5,644 bases of DNA from an uncultured Caulobacteraceae bacterium (GCA_903884915.1 CAISGS010000529.1:1-5644), one strand, 5' to 3'. Counted from the first letter of the stretch, positions 1 through 5,644 are shown. The notes: generated from the letters alone by a model not told the origin. Program-made: numbers and translations.

Positions 1-1286
1 TCGTCGCGGCCCTCTTCATAGACGGCCAGATAGCCGTCAAACAGAACGACCTGACCATTGGCGCGCAGGCTGGTACGGCCGTCTGAGGTCTCCATATCAA
101 TGGTGGTGCGCTCAATGCGGGCGCTTTCCATCTGGGAGGCGATCATCCGCTTCCAGATCAGCTCATAAAGCCGTCCCAGATCGGATTCGAGGCGTAAGGA
201 CCCCGGATTGCGGCTGAGGCTGGTGGGGCGGATGGCTTCGTGCGCTTCCTGAGCGTTCTTGGCCTTGGTCTTATAGTAGCGGGGAGCCTCGGGGACATAT
301 TCGCCGCCAAAGCGGCCAGCAATGACCTGACGGGCCTCTACGAGGGCTTCAGGCGCGGACTGGATGCCGTCGGTCCGCATATAGGTGATCAGGCCAACGG
401 TCTCGCCGCCAATATCGATACCCTCATAGAGCTTCTGTGCCGCCTGCATGGTGCGCTGGGCCGAGAAGCCGAGCTTGCGCGAGGCCTCCTGCTGCAAGGT
501 TGAGGTGGTGAAGGGCGGGGCGGGTGAACGCTTGGCCGGCTTCTTTTCCACGGCGGTGACGGTGAAGGCGCCAGCCGCGACAGCCGAGCGCGCGGCGTGG
601 GCGGTGGCCTCATCGGGCAAATCGAACTTGCCGAGCTTCTTGCCGTCGTGCTTGACCAGACGGGCCATGAACGGGTCGGAGCCAGCCGTGACCGTGCCCT
701 CGACCGTCCAATATTCTTGGGTCCGGAATGCTTCGATCTCGATTTCGCGATCAACGACGAGACGCAGGGCCACCGACTGAACCCGGCCCGCCGAGCGCGA
801 GCCGGGCAGCTTGCGCCACAGGACCGGCGACAGGGTGAAGCCGACCAGATAGTCCAGAGCCCGCCGCGCCAGATAGGCGTCAACCAGCTCCATATCGATG
901 TCACGCGGGTTCTTCATCGCCTCGGTGACGGCGGACTTGGTGATGGCGTTGAACACCACCCGCTGGATATTGGCGGTCTTGAGGACCTTCTTCTTCCGCA
1001 GAACCTCGAGCACGTGCCACGAGATGGCCTCACCCTCACGGTCGGGGTCGGTGGCGAGGATCAGGGTGTCGGCGCCCTTCATGGCATCGGCAATATCGGC
1101 CAGACGCTTGGCCGCCTTGCTGTCCACTTCCCAGCTCATGGCGAAGTCATCGTCAGGCTGGACCGAGCCGTCCTTCGAGGGCAGGTCGCGCACATGTCCG
1201 TAGCTGGCTAGGACGATATAGTCCGAGCCGAGATACTTATTGATGGTTTTGGCCTTGGCCGGACTCTCGACGACGACGACGTTCAT
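1..1286 (-). CDS. topA: DNA topoisomerase I (type IA), N-terminal 428 residues, 3' end outside window
   Basis: Type IA topoisomerase, which relaxes negatively supercoiled DNA by cutting one strand and passing the other through a tyrosine-linked gate. The protein opens with the TOPRIM signature MNVVVVESPAKAKTINKYLG (catalytic Glu7), followed by the acidic motif DPDREGE at residues 80-86. The SAGRVQSVALRL segment follows, then the active-site motif GLITYMRTD with catalytic Tyr302 (codon at 381-383). All the catalytic residues I can check are present. The frame stays open to the left edge, so the rest of the core and the C-terminal DNA-binding region lie outside. The start is the ATG at 1284-1286, which gives the family's usual N-terminus; no good Shine-Dalgarno precedes it. 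The gene has the same orientation as dprA, but a small opposite-strand gene and a divergent intergenic region separate them, so it probably has its own promoter. Confidence 0.97.
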   Translation of the reverse strand, partial: MNVVVVESPAKAKTINKYLGSDYIVLASYGHVRDLPSKDGSVQPDDDFAMSWEVDSKAAKRLADIADAMKGADTLILATDPDREGEAISWHVLEVLRKKKVLKTANIQRVVFNAITKSAVTEAMKNPRDIDMELVDAYLARRALDYLVGFTLSPVLWRKLPGSRSAGRVQSVALRLVVDREIEIEAFRTQEYWTVEGTVTAGSDPFMARLVKHDGKKLGKFDLPDEATAHAARSAVAAGAFTVTAVEKKPAKRSPAPPFTTSTLQQEASRKLGFSAQRTMQAAQKLYEGIDIGGETVGLITYMRTDGIQSAPEALVEARQVIAGRFGGEYVPEAPRYYKTKAKNAQEAHEAIRPTSLSRNPGSLRLESDLGRLYELIWKRMIASQMESARIERTTIDMETSDGRTSLRANGQVVLFDGYLAVYEEGRD

Positions 1287-1314
1287 TCTGGGATCAATCA
1301 AATCATTTAAAGGC

Positions 1315-1338
1315 GCGTCGGCAGGTCGCCTGCGACGC
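1315..1338 (-). other. GC-rich bulged hairpin in the predicted topA leader
   Basis: The arms GCGTCGGCAGG (1315-1325) and CCTGCGACGC (1329-1338) can form ten base pairs, with one bulged G at 1320 and a three-base loop. The hairpin ends about 29 bases upstream of the topA start. No clear T-run follows on either strand, so a classical intrinsic terminator is unlikely. If the candidate promoter at 1348-1376 is real, the hairpin would sit almost at the 5' end of the topA transcript, where it could stabilise the mRNA or act as a protein-binding site. The pairing is seen directly; the role is inference. Confidence 0.4.
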
Positions 1339-1347
1339 AGTGGGCGA

Positions 1348-1376
1348 AAGTGAGGGTGAGAAAGACAGAATGTCAA
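1348..1376 (-). promoter_or_regulatory. Candidate sigma-70-type promoter for topA
   Basis: On the minus strand there is a perfect TTGACA -35 hexamer (1371-1376), a 17-base pyrimidine-rich spacer, and a poor -10 candidate TCACTT (1348-1353). The -10 matches neither TATAAT nor the Caulobacter housekeeping form well, so the call rests on the -35 and on position: transcription would begin near 1340, about 55 bases before the topA ATG. A short inverted repeat GACA-N3-TGTC (1364-1374) overlaps the -35 box and could be an operator, but it is short enough to be chance. Confidence 0.35.
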
Positions 1377-1426
1377 CGCAGCCTAAGCGGGTTATGTTGC
1401 GTCTTACCCGATAGTGTGGTTGTTTG

Positions 1427-1441
1427 ACTCACCTCATGAGT
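1427..1441 (+). promoter_or_regulatory. Inverted repeat ACTCA-N5-TGAGT with adjoining GANTC site, upstream of the small gene
   Basis: The arms ACTCA (1427-1431) and TGAGT (1437-1441) flank CCTCA; the central CTCATGAG (1433-1440) is itself a palindrome. The left arm overlaps GACTC (1426-1430), a GANTC sequence. In Caulobacterales GANTC is methylated by CcrM and can recruit GcrA at promoters. The element ends six bases before the Shine-Dalgarno of the 61-residue gene, so it could be an operator or an RNA hairpin near the ribosome site. Function is inference, and I could not find a convincing -35/-10 pair for this gene. Confidence 0.25.
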
Positions 1442-1446
1442 TAAGT

Positions 1447-1452
1447 GGAAGG
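1447..1452 (+). promoter_or_regulatory. Shine-Dalgarno of the 61-residue gene
   Basis: GGAAGG lies five bases upstream of the ATG at 1458. It is the clearest ribosome-binding site in the window and the main reason for treating the small reading frame that follows as a real gene and for choosing this start. Confidence 0.6.
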
Positions 1453-1457
1453 TCTAT

Positions 1458-1643
1458 ATGCCTCTTTATCTCGTGCCACCAGAACCACCTCCCGGTGTCG
1501 GTGTGCAAGGCTATATATCGGATATGCTAGCAGAATTAGCGAAATTGGCTTCTGCTAACGGTCACGAGGCCCTAGCGACGACCCTTCATGTTGTGGCTTT
1601 GCAAGCGGCGATGGAAGATTCGCGGGCCTCTGCGACAGATTAG
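1458..1643 (+). CDS. Small hypothetical protein (61 aa), predicted cytosolic and helical
   Basis: I do not recognise this gene with confidence. It has an ATG with a good Shine-Dalgarno and lies on the strand opposite all its neighbours. The N-terminus is proline-rich (PPEPPPG, residues 7-13). From about residue 19 a helix-friendly stretch runs to about residue 55, with Leu/Ala/Met spacing that suggests one or two amphipathic helices broken at SANGH (residues 32-36). There is no signal peptide, membrane segment or cysteine. The pattern loosely recalls short uncharacterised alphaproteobacterial proteins of the form MLAELAxLA...LA, but this is recollection only. Codon use stands out: by hand count only 27 of 61 third positions are G or C, and TTA, CTA (twice) and ATA occur, unlike the strongly GC-ending neighbours. 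Its TAG overlaps the dprA TAA, so the two genes converge with a four-base overlap. The product could be regulatory or recently acquired. Confidence 0.65.
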   Translation: MPLYLVPPEPPPGVGVQGYISDMLAELAKLASANGHEALATTLHVVALQAAMEDSRASATD

Positions 1644-2761
1644 TCACCTGTGCCGGACGTCACGAGGCCTCCGGGCAGAAAATGGGCGCGGCCTGCAAGG
1701 GCAAGCTCGACCAGCGCCGCATGGACCGCTTGGGCCGGGGCCTGACAGGACCTAACCAAGGCATCGCGGGGGATCGGGGTCGGCGAGAGGAGGGCGGCGA
1801 CGGTTTCGCGCAAGGCCTCGACCTCCTCGTCCAGCCCGGCATGGTCGATCGGGGCATCGTCAAACAGGTCCCGTTCGCGCTCTGCGGTGATGGGCAGGGA
1901 TTGGATGACCCGCAACACATCCTCGATGCCTTCGCACAGGGTCGCGCCTTGCCGAAGAAGGTCATTGCTGCCCTTGGCCCGGGGATCGAGGGGAGAGCCG
2001 GGTACCGCAAACACCTCTCGGCCCTGTTCGGCGGCAAGCCTTGCGGTAATGAGCGAGCCAGAGCGCATCTCGGCCTCGACCACCACCACGCCCAGCGACA
2101 GGCCCGAAATGATCCGGTTGCGCCGAGGAAAATCCCGCGCTTGGGCTCGCCTGCCCGGGGGATGTTCGGCGACGATGCAGCCGTGCCGAGCGACCTGATC
2201 ATAGAGCCCGGCATTTTCCTGCGGGTAGACATCATCGATCCCGCCGCCGAGTACGGCAACCGTGCCGGTGGTCAGGGATCCTTCATGGGCGGCAGCATCG
2301 ATGCCTCTGGCCAGGCCAGACACGACGATGATCCCGGCCTGTCCTAGGCCGACTGCCAGTTCGCGGGCAAAGCGTTGGCCTGCGGCGGAGGCAATGCGGG
2401 CACCGACCACGGCGACGCTGGGGCGATCCAGCAACTGCGGGTGCCCAAGGGTCCAGATCAGCGGCGGTGCGGCGTCCAGCGCAGCGAGGCGGCGCGGAAA
2501 CAGAGGTTCAATCGAACAGAGCAACTGCGCGCCAAGCTGTGCGCCCGCTTCAAGTTCGGCCTGAGCCTCGGCGATGGAGGGAACCGGCAGGGGCGTGAGC
2601 CGCCCGCCGCGCTTGCTCAGGCTCGGCAGGGCCTTGATGGCGGCGCTGGCCGATCCAAAGCGTGACAGGAGATGGGCGAAGGTAACGGGGCCAACATTTT
2701 CGGTGCGCGACAGCCGAAGCCAGTCACAGCGTTCCGCGTCAGAAAGGCCCCGCCGCGTCAT
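1640..2761 (-). CDS. dprA: DNA-processing protein DprA (Smf)
   Basis: DprA binds incoming single-stranded DNA during natural transformation, protects it and loads RecA onto it; the gene is also common in species not known to be competent. The protein is 373 residues. Residues 1-55 form a helical SAM/helix-hairpin-helix-like region (TENVGPVTFAHLLSRFG). The Rossmann-like core spans about 80-285 and shows VAVVGARIASAAG (116-128), VSGLARGIDAAAHEGSL (147-163), FPRRNRIISGLS (211-222) and SGSLITARLAAEQG (234-247). A C-terminal winged-helix (DprA/DML1-like) domain covers about 315-368. The frame is open upstream to 3025, but that part reads out of frame through plsY. The ATG at 2759-2761 is preferred because it overlaps the plsY stop as ATGA and gives the usual family length. 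No Shine-Dalgarno stands close to it, so translation is probably coupled to plsY. It is the last gene of the pyrB operon, and I see no intrinsic terminator after its stop. Confidence 0.96.
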   Translation of the reverse strand: MTRRGLSDAERCDWLRLSRTENVGPVTFAHLLSRFGSASAAIKALPSLSKRGGRLTPLPVPSIAEAQAELEAGAQLGAQLLCSIEPLFPRRLAALDAAPPLIWTLGHPQLLDRPSVAVVGARIASAAGQRFARELAVGLGQAGIIVVSGLARGIDAAAHEGSLTTGTVAVLGGGIDDVYPQENAGLYDQVARHGCIVAEHPPGRRAQARDFPRRNRIISGLSLGVVVVEAEMRSGSLITARLAAEQGREVFAVPGSPLDPRAKGSNDLLRQGATLCEGIEDVLRVIQSLPITAERERDLFDDAPIDHAGLDEEVEALRETVAALLSPTPIPRDALVRSCQAPAQAVHAALVELALAGRAHFLPGGLVTSGTGD

Positions 2762-3396
2762 GGCACCGGGTTGGAAGCCTCGGCAGCCTTCTTGGCTCCG
2801 ATTTTCGGCTCCGTACCTGTTCGTAAGCGGGCAATATTGTCCTTGTGTCGGACGAAGACCAGCACGGCCATGAAGGCCGCTAGAACCACCATGGGCGTGG
2901 CTTGGTCCGTGGCCAACGCAAAGAGCGGTGCGAGGGCGACCGCCGTCAGGGCCGCCAGTGACGACAGACGCATCAGGGCCGCCACCGCAAGCCAGGTGAT
3001 GGCTGCCATCACACCGACCGGCCAAGCGGCGGTCAGCATGACGCCAAAGAAGGTGGCGACGCCCTTGCCGCCCTTAAAGCCGAGCCAGACCGGGAAGAGG
3101 TGACCCAAAAAGGCAGCGCCACCGGCGAGCGCTGCAGCGGTCTCGCCAAAGAAGTGCCGTGCCAGCAAAACCGCGACAATCCCCTTGCCGCCATCGCCCA
3201 GAAGAGTCAGCAGCGCCAGATCCTTGCGCCCGGTGCGCAGGACGTTGGTTGCGCCAATATTGCCTGAGCCCACTTGCCGGATATCGCCCGCCCCACCAAG
3301 GCGCGTGACCACCAAGCCAAAGGGAATGGAGCCGAGCAGATAGCCCCCAGCCAACAGGCCAAGCGCTACCGGAAGTGCGAGATCCAGAACAGTCAT
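2758..3396 (-). CDS. plsY: Acyl-phosphate:glycerol-3-phosphate acyltransferase PlsY
   Basis: Integral inner-membrane enzyme that transfers an acyl group from acyl-phosphate to the sn-1 position of glycerol-3-phosphate, giving lysophosphatidic acid, the first step of phospholipid synthesis in the PlsX/PlsY pathway. The 212-residue length is normal. All family motifs are visible: LGSIPFG (21-27), GSGNIGATNVLR (43-54), DGGKG (68-72), the glycine-rich phosphate loop GFKGGKGVAT (106-115) and HKDNIARLRTGTEPKIG (184-200). Hydrophobic stretches near 5-30, 58-80, 86-105, 115-140 and 145-182 fit the multi-pass topology. The ATG at 3394-3396 has a purine-rich AGGGTGG four bases upstream. It is separated from the pyrC-like gene by 63 AT-rich bases and overlaps dprA by four bases (ATGA). 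PlsX would have to be encoded elsewhere. Confidence 0.96.
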   Translation of the reverse strand: MTVLDLALPVALGLLAGGYLLGSIPFGLVVTRLGGAGDIRQVGSGNIGATNVLRTGRKDLALLTLLGDGGKGIVAVLLARHFFGETAAALAGGAAFLGHLFPVWLGFKGGKGVATFFGVMLTAAWPVGVMAAITWLAVAALMRLSSLAALTAVALAPLFALATDQATPMVVLAAFMAVLVFVRHKDNIARLRTGTEPKIGAKKAAEASNPVP

Positions 3397-3423
3397 GGGT
3401 CCACCCTATCTGATTTTAAATTC

Positions 3424-3438
3424 TCGCCTAGGTGGCGA
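3424..3438. other. Small stem-loop in the pyrC-like/plsY spacer
   Basis: TCGCC (3424-3428) and GGCGA (3434-3438) can pair around the five-base loop TAGGT. On the plus strand an AT-rich stretch follows (ATATTATTTTAT), which looks terminator-like, but no plus-strand gene leads into it. In the direction of the operon the following bases are only mildly T-rich and the stem is just five pairs, so it is more likely a weak mRNA-processing or pause site, or chance, than a terminator. Confidence 0.25.
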
Positions 3439-3463
3439 ATATTATTTTATTGGAAAAATTCAA
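3439..3463 (-). promoter_or_regulatory. Possible internal promoter for plsY-dprA
   Basis: On the minus strand TTGAAT (3458-3463, overlapping the stop of the pyrC-like gene) is followed after 13 bases by TAATAT (3439-3444). A 13-base spacer is short for the E. coli consensus but within the 10-14 range described for Caulobacter housekeeping promoters; the -10 does not match that group's GCTANAWC form. The spacer is the only AT-rich non-coding stretch inside the operon, so a secondary promoter here is plausible, but simple AT content could give these boxes by chance. Confidence 0.2.
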
Positions 3464-4776
3464 GGCTCGATCTGATGAACAATCCGGCCATCGACCAAGG
3501 TCATCAGCACCTGACCCTGCAGGCGGCGTCCGTCGAAGGGGGAGTTCTTCGACTTGGAGATCAGGTGGTCGGCATTTATCACCACTGGCGCACCCAGATC
3601 GCATAGGACCAGATCGGCGGGAGCGCCTGGCGTCAGACGACCGGCAGACAGGCCAAGCAGCTTGGCCGGTGCCAGCGTCACGGTGCGCATCAGATCGATC
3701 AGCGGCAGGCGACCATCATGATAGAGGCCGAGCAGAGCGGGCAGCAAGGTTTCCAGTCCCACCGCGCCGGGCGTGGCCTCGTCAAAGGGCAGGCGCTTAT
3801 CTTCGGCGGGGGCCGGCGCGTGGGCCGAGACCACCACATCAATCAGACCGCTGGCCAAGGCCTCGATCACGGCTTGGCGGTCATCTTCGCTGCGCAGGGG
3901 CGGGTTGAGTTTGTAAAAGGTGCGGTAATCGCCAATGTCGAGCGTGTTGAAACACAGATGGTTGATCGACACGCTGGCATGGACTGGCAGGCCCTTGGCC
4001 TTGGCACGGGCCAGAGACTGAAGGGCGTCGGCGCAGGTGATCTGATCGACCAGCAGCCGCCCCCCGGTCAATTCGACCAGCGCCAGATCGCGCTCCAACA
4101 TGATCCGCTCGGCAATGGTCGGCTGACCTGACAGGCCCATCCGTCCGGCAAATTCGCTCGAGGTTACGACCGTGCCTTGGCTCAGCCACGGATCGGCAGG
4201 GCGATGCGAAATCAGGGCCCCGAAGGCCTTGGCATAGGTCAAGAGGCGTTGCAGGACCTTGGAATTGACGATCGAGCGGTCCGCGTCGGTGAAATAGACC
4301 GCGCCAGCATCGCGCATCAGGCCCAATTCGGCCATCCGCTCACCGCCCAAGTCCTTAGTGGCGGCACCGGCGGGATAGACGTGAACCAGCTCAATATCGC
4401 GCGCGCGGCGCAGGATGAAGTCCACCATCGCGGGATCATCGACGGCGGGGTCGGTGTCGGGCTGGACGACGATGGATGTGACGCCGCCTGCCGCTGCGGC
4501 GCGGGCCGCAGACTTTAAAGTTTCTTTGGTTTCAGCGCCCGGTTCACCGGTCTTGACCCTCAGGTCGATCAGGCCGGGGGCCAACATCGCACCGTTGCAG
4601 TCAATGACCCGCAGGTCGTCAGACAGGGTGTCGAACGATGGCCGGTGGATCACATCAGCAATGACGCCTTTGGACACCACCAGGGCACCGACGCCATCAT
4701 AGCCGCTCTCTGGATCGACCAGGCGGGCATTGATGAAGGCGCAGGTCTGTGCGCCGGAGGCGTTAAGGGCGGCCAT
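3460..4776 (-). CDS. Dihydroorotase-like protein lacking catalytic residues (PyrC'/PyrX type, probable pseudoenzyme)
   Basis: The 438-residue protein has the layout of type I dihydroorotases (amidohydrolase fold), the family that cyclises carbamoyl-aspartate. Framework motifs are kept: APGLID (66-71), GEPGAETKETLKSA (77-90), KLNPPLRSEDDR (289-300), GLETLLPALL (340-349) and SKSKNSPFDG (407-416). The active site is not. The usual DIHVHLR is DLRVKTG (71-77), losing both metal-binding His and the substrate Arg; PNTNP is PDTDP (106-110); the His of the QHVS motif is Gln245; the catalytic Asp of TDHAPH is Ala318 (SAHAPA, 317-322). His191 and His273 remain. The frame is intact and full length, so the protein is probably maintained as a structural or regulatory partner of aspartate carbamoyltransferase, as shown for PyrC' in Pseudomonas. 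The start at 4774-4776 shares one base with the pyrB stop (TGATG), which favours coupled, near equimolar synthesis. Automatic annotation is likely to call it active PyrC. Confidence 0.92.
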   Translation of the reverse strand: MAALNASGAQTCAFINARLVDPESGYDGVGALVVSKGVIADVIHRPSFDTLSDDLRVIDCNGAMLAPGLIDLRVKTGEPGAETKETLKSAARAAAAGGVTSIVVQPDTDPAVDDPAMVDFILRRARDIELVHVYPAGAATKDLGGERMAELGLMRDAGAVYFTDADRSIVNSKVLQRLLTYAKAFGALISHRPADPWLSQGTVVTSSEFAGRMGLSGQPTIAERIMLERDLALVELTGGRLLVDQITCADALQSLARAKAKGLPVHASVSINHLCFNTLDIGDYRTFYKLNPPLRSEDDRQAVIEALASGLIDVVVSAHAPAPAEDKRLPFDEATPGAVGLETLLPALLGLYHDGRLPLIDLMRTVTLAPAKLLGLSAGRLTPGAPADLVLCDLGAPVVINADHLISKSKNSPFDGRRLQGQVLMTLVDGRIVHQIEP

Positions 4777-5644
4777 CAGGCATTATCCAGTCGAGCAGCA
4801 AGGCTGGCCAGCACGGCCATGCGAGCCGCAACGCCCATCTCGACCTGATCTTGGATCAGGCTGATCTTGGGATCGTCCGCCACCTCAGAATCGATCTCGA
4901 CGCCCCGGTTCATCGGACCGGGGTGCATGACCCGCACATGGGGCGAAGCCTTGGCCAGCTTTTCGCGGTCGAGGCCATAGAAGCGGAAATATTCGCGCAT
5001 GGACGGCACGAAGGCCCCGTTCATTCGCTCCAGCTGAAGGCGCAGCATCATGACCAGATCGCAGCCTGCTATGCCTTGGCGCATATCGTGGAACACCTCG
5101 ACGCCCCAGCGATCCACGCCAGACGGCATTAGGGTCGGTGGTCCCACCAGCCGCACCCGTGCGCCGAGGGTCTGGAGCATGGCCACATTGGAACGGGCCA
5201 CGCGGCTATGGGCCACATCGCCGCAGATGGCGACCGTCAAGCCTTCAACCTGACCAAAGGCCCGGCGAATGGACAGGGCATCGAGCAGGGCCTGTGTGGG
5301 GTGTTCGTGCTGGCCGTCCCCGGCATTGACGACGCTGCACCCGACCTTTTGCGCCAGAAGGGCGGCGGCACCGGAGGAGGCATGGCGAATGACCAGCAGG
5401 TCCGGCTGCATGGCATTGAGCGTCATGGCCGTATCGATCAGGGTCTCGCCCTTGCTCATCGATGAGGACCGCGGGCTCATATTGACCACATCGGCGCCGA
5501 GCCGCTTACCCGCCAGTTCGAACGAGCTTTGGGTGCGGGTCGAGTTCTCAAAGAACAGGTTCATCACCGTCCGGCCCTTAAGCAGGTCGAGCTTCTTGTT
5601 CTTCTGCCGCGACAGACCGACGAAACTGTCCGCCAGGTTCAAGA
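4776..5644 (-). CDS. pyrB: Aspartate carbamoyltransferase catalytic chain, 5' end outside window
   Basis: Transfers the carbamoyl group from carbamoyl-phosphate to aspartate, the committed step of pyrimidine synthesis in the cytosol. At least 288 residues are in the window; normal chains have about 300-320, so roughly 20-30 N-terminal residues lie beyond the right edge. The TTG at 5640-5642 is best read as an internal Leu. Visible motifs, counted from that codon, are the carbamoyl-phosphate loop [13 protein letters not shown] (30-42), the 80s-loop [10 protein letters not shown] (63-72), IRHASSG (85-91), [15 protein letters not shown] (108-122), SRVARSN (146-152), the aspartate-binding RLQ (201-203) and [11 protein letters not shown] (240-250). 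The catalytic set is complete. STRTQ replaces the more common STRTR; I recall Gln here in Caulobacterales. No regulatory chain gene (pyrI) follows; a dihydroorotase-like gene does, as in organisms whose enzyme is a PyrB/PyrC' complex. The promoter and any pyrimidine-responsive leader lie outside. Confidence 0.97.
   Translation of the reverse strand, partial: LNLADSFVGLSRQKNKKLDLLKGRTVMNLFFENSTRTQSSFELAGKRLGADVVNMSPRSSSMSKGETLIDTAMTLNAMQPDLLVIRHASSGAAALLAQKVGCSVVNAGDGQHEHPTQALLDALSIRRAFGQVEGLTVAICGDVAHSRVARSNVAMLQTLGARVRLVGPPTLMPSGVDRWGVEVFHDMRQGIAGCDLVMMLRLQLERMNGAFVPSMREYFRFYGLDREKLAKASPHVRVMHPGPMNRGVEIDSEVADDPKISLIQDQVEMGVAARMAVLASLAARLDNA

Noticed and set aside
389..904. Minus-strand frame of 171 codons inside topA
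   Set aside because: It overlaps topA on the same strand in another frame, and its composition is rich in Arg, Ser and Pro, typical of out-of-frame GC-rich DNA.
597..1211. Long plus-strand open frame (204 codons) opposite topA
   Set aside because: It lies wholly antisense to a clear topA and its translation is low-complexity and resembles no family. It is an expected shadow in high-GC DNA.
1298..1306. Two-codon upstream frame ATG ATT TGA before topA (minus strand)
   Set aside because: It has no Shine-Dalgarno and is too short to judge; such strings are common by chance in an AT-rich leader.
1315..1338. The hairpin as an intrinsic terminator
   Set aside because: No T-run follows the stem on either strand, and it lies upstream of topA instead of downstream of a gene.
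1561..1669. Direct repeat GTCACGAGGCC at 1561-1571 and 1659-1669
   Set aside because: Eleven bases, one copy in the small gene and one in dprA, with no flanking structure. Repeats of this size arise by chance in several kilobases of biased sequence.
2762..3025. N-terminal extension of dprA to a start at 3025
   Set aside because: This part is the out-of-frame reading of plsY and carries no DprA homology. The ATG at 2761 with the ATGA overlap gives the normal protein.
5640..5642. TTG as the start codon of pyrB
   Set aside because: It would remove the first helix residues found in all aspartate carbamoyltransferases. The reading frame continues to the window edge, so the gene is simply cut off.

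Overview
The window looks like a chromosomal housekeeping segment from an alphaproteobacterium, most likely of the order Caulobacterales. The reasons are high GC with strong GC bias at third codon positions, the gene order pyrB - pyrC-like - plsY - dprA - topA, and close resemblance of the PyrB and TopA sequences to what I remember of that group. The genus cannot be fixed by eye. I see no mobile element, CRISPR array, tRNA or rRNA.

Layout, left to right. Positions 1-1286 (minus strand) hold the N-terminal 428 residues of DNA topoisomerase I (topA), which runs off the left edge. Positions 1287-1457 are a divergent intergenic region. It holds a candidate topA promoter, a GC-rich bulged hairpin in the predicted topA leader, and on the other side a small inverted repeat, a GANTC site and a Shine-Dalgarno. 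Positions 1458-1643 (plus strand) encode a 61-residue protein of unknown function with codon use unlike its neighbours. Its stop overlaps the stop of dprA. Positions 1640-5644 (minus strand) form one compact operon read right to left: pyrB (5' end beyond the right edge), a degenerate dihydroorotase-like gene, plsY and dprA. The pyrB/pyrC-like junction is TGATG, the plsY/dprA junction is ATGA, and the only gap (63 bases) lies between the pyrC-like gene and plsY.

How they fit together. PyrB makes carbamoyl-aspartate, the first committed step of pyrimidine synthesis. The protein encoded next to it has the dihydroorotase fold signatures but lacks the metal-binding HxH, the catalytic Asp and several substrate-binding residues. 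It is therefore probably a non-catalytic partner of PyrB, like the PyrC' of Pseudomonas, and a functional dihydroorotase should be encoded elsewhere. PlsY makes lysophosphatidic acid for phospholipids; DprA loads RecA on incoming single-stranded DNA; TopA relaxes negative supercoils. The operon thus joins nucleotide, membrane and DNA-handling functions without an obvious shared pathway.

The points most worth a second look are the pseudo-dihydroorotase and the small oppositely oriented gene wedged between dprA and topA. Nothing here clearly amounts to a wholly new system.
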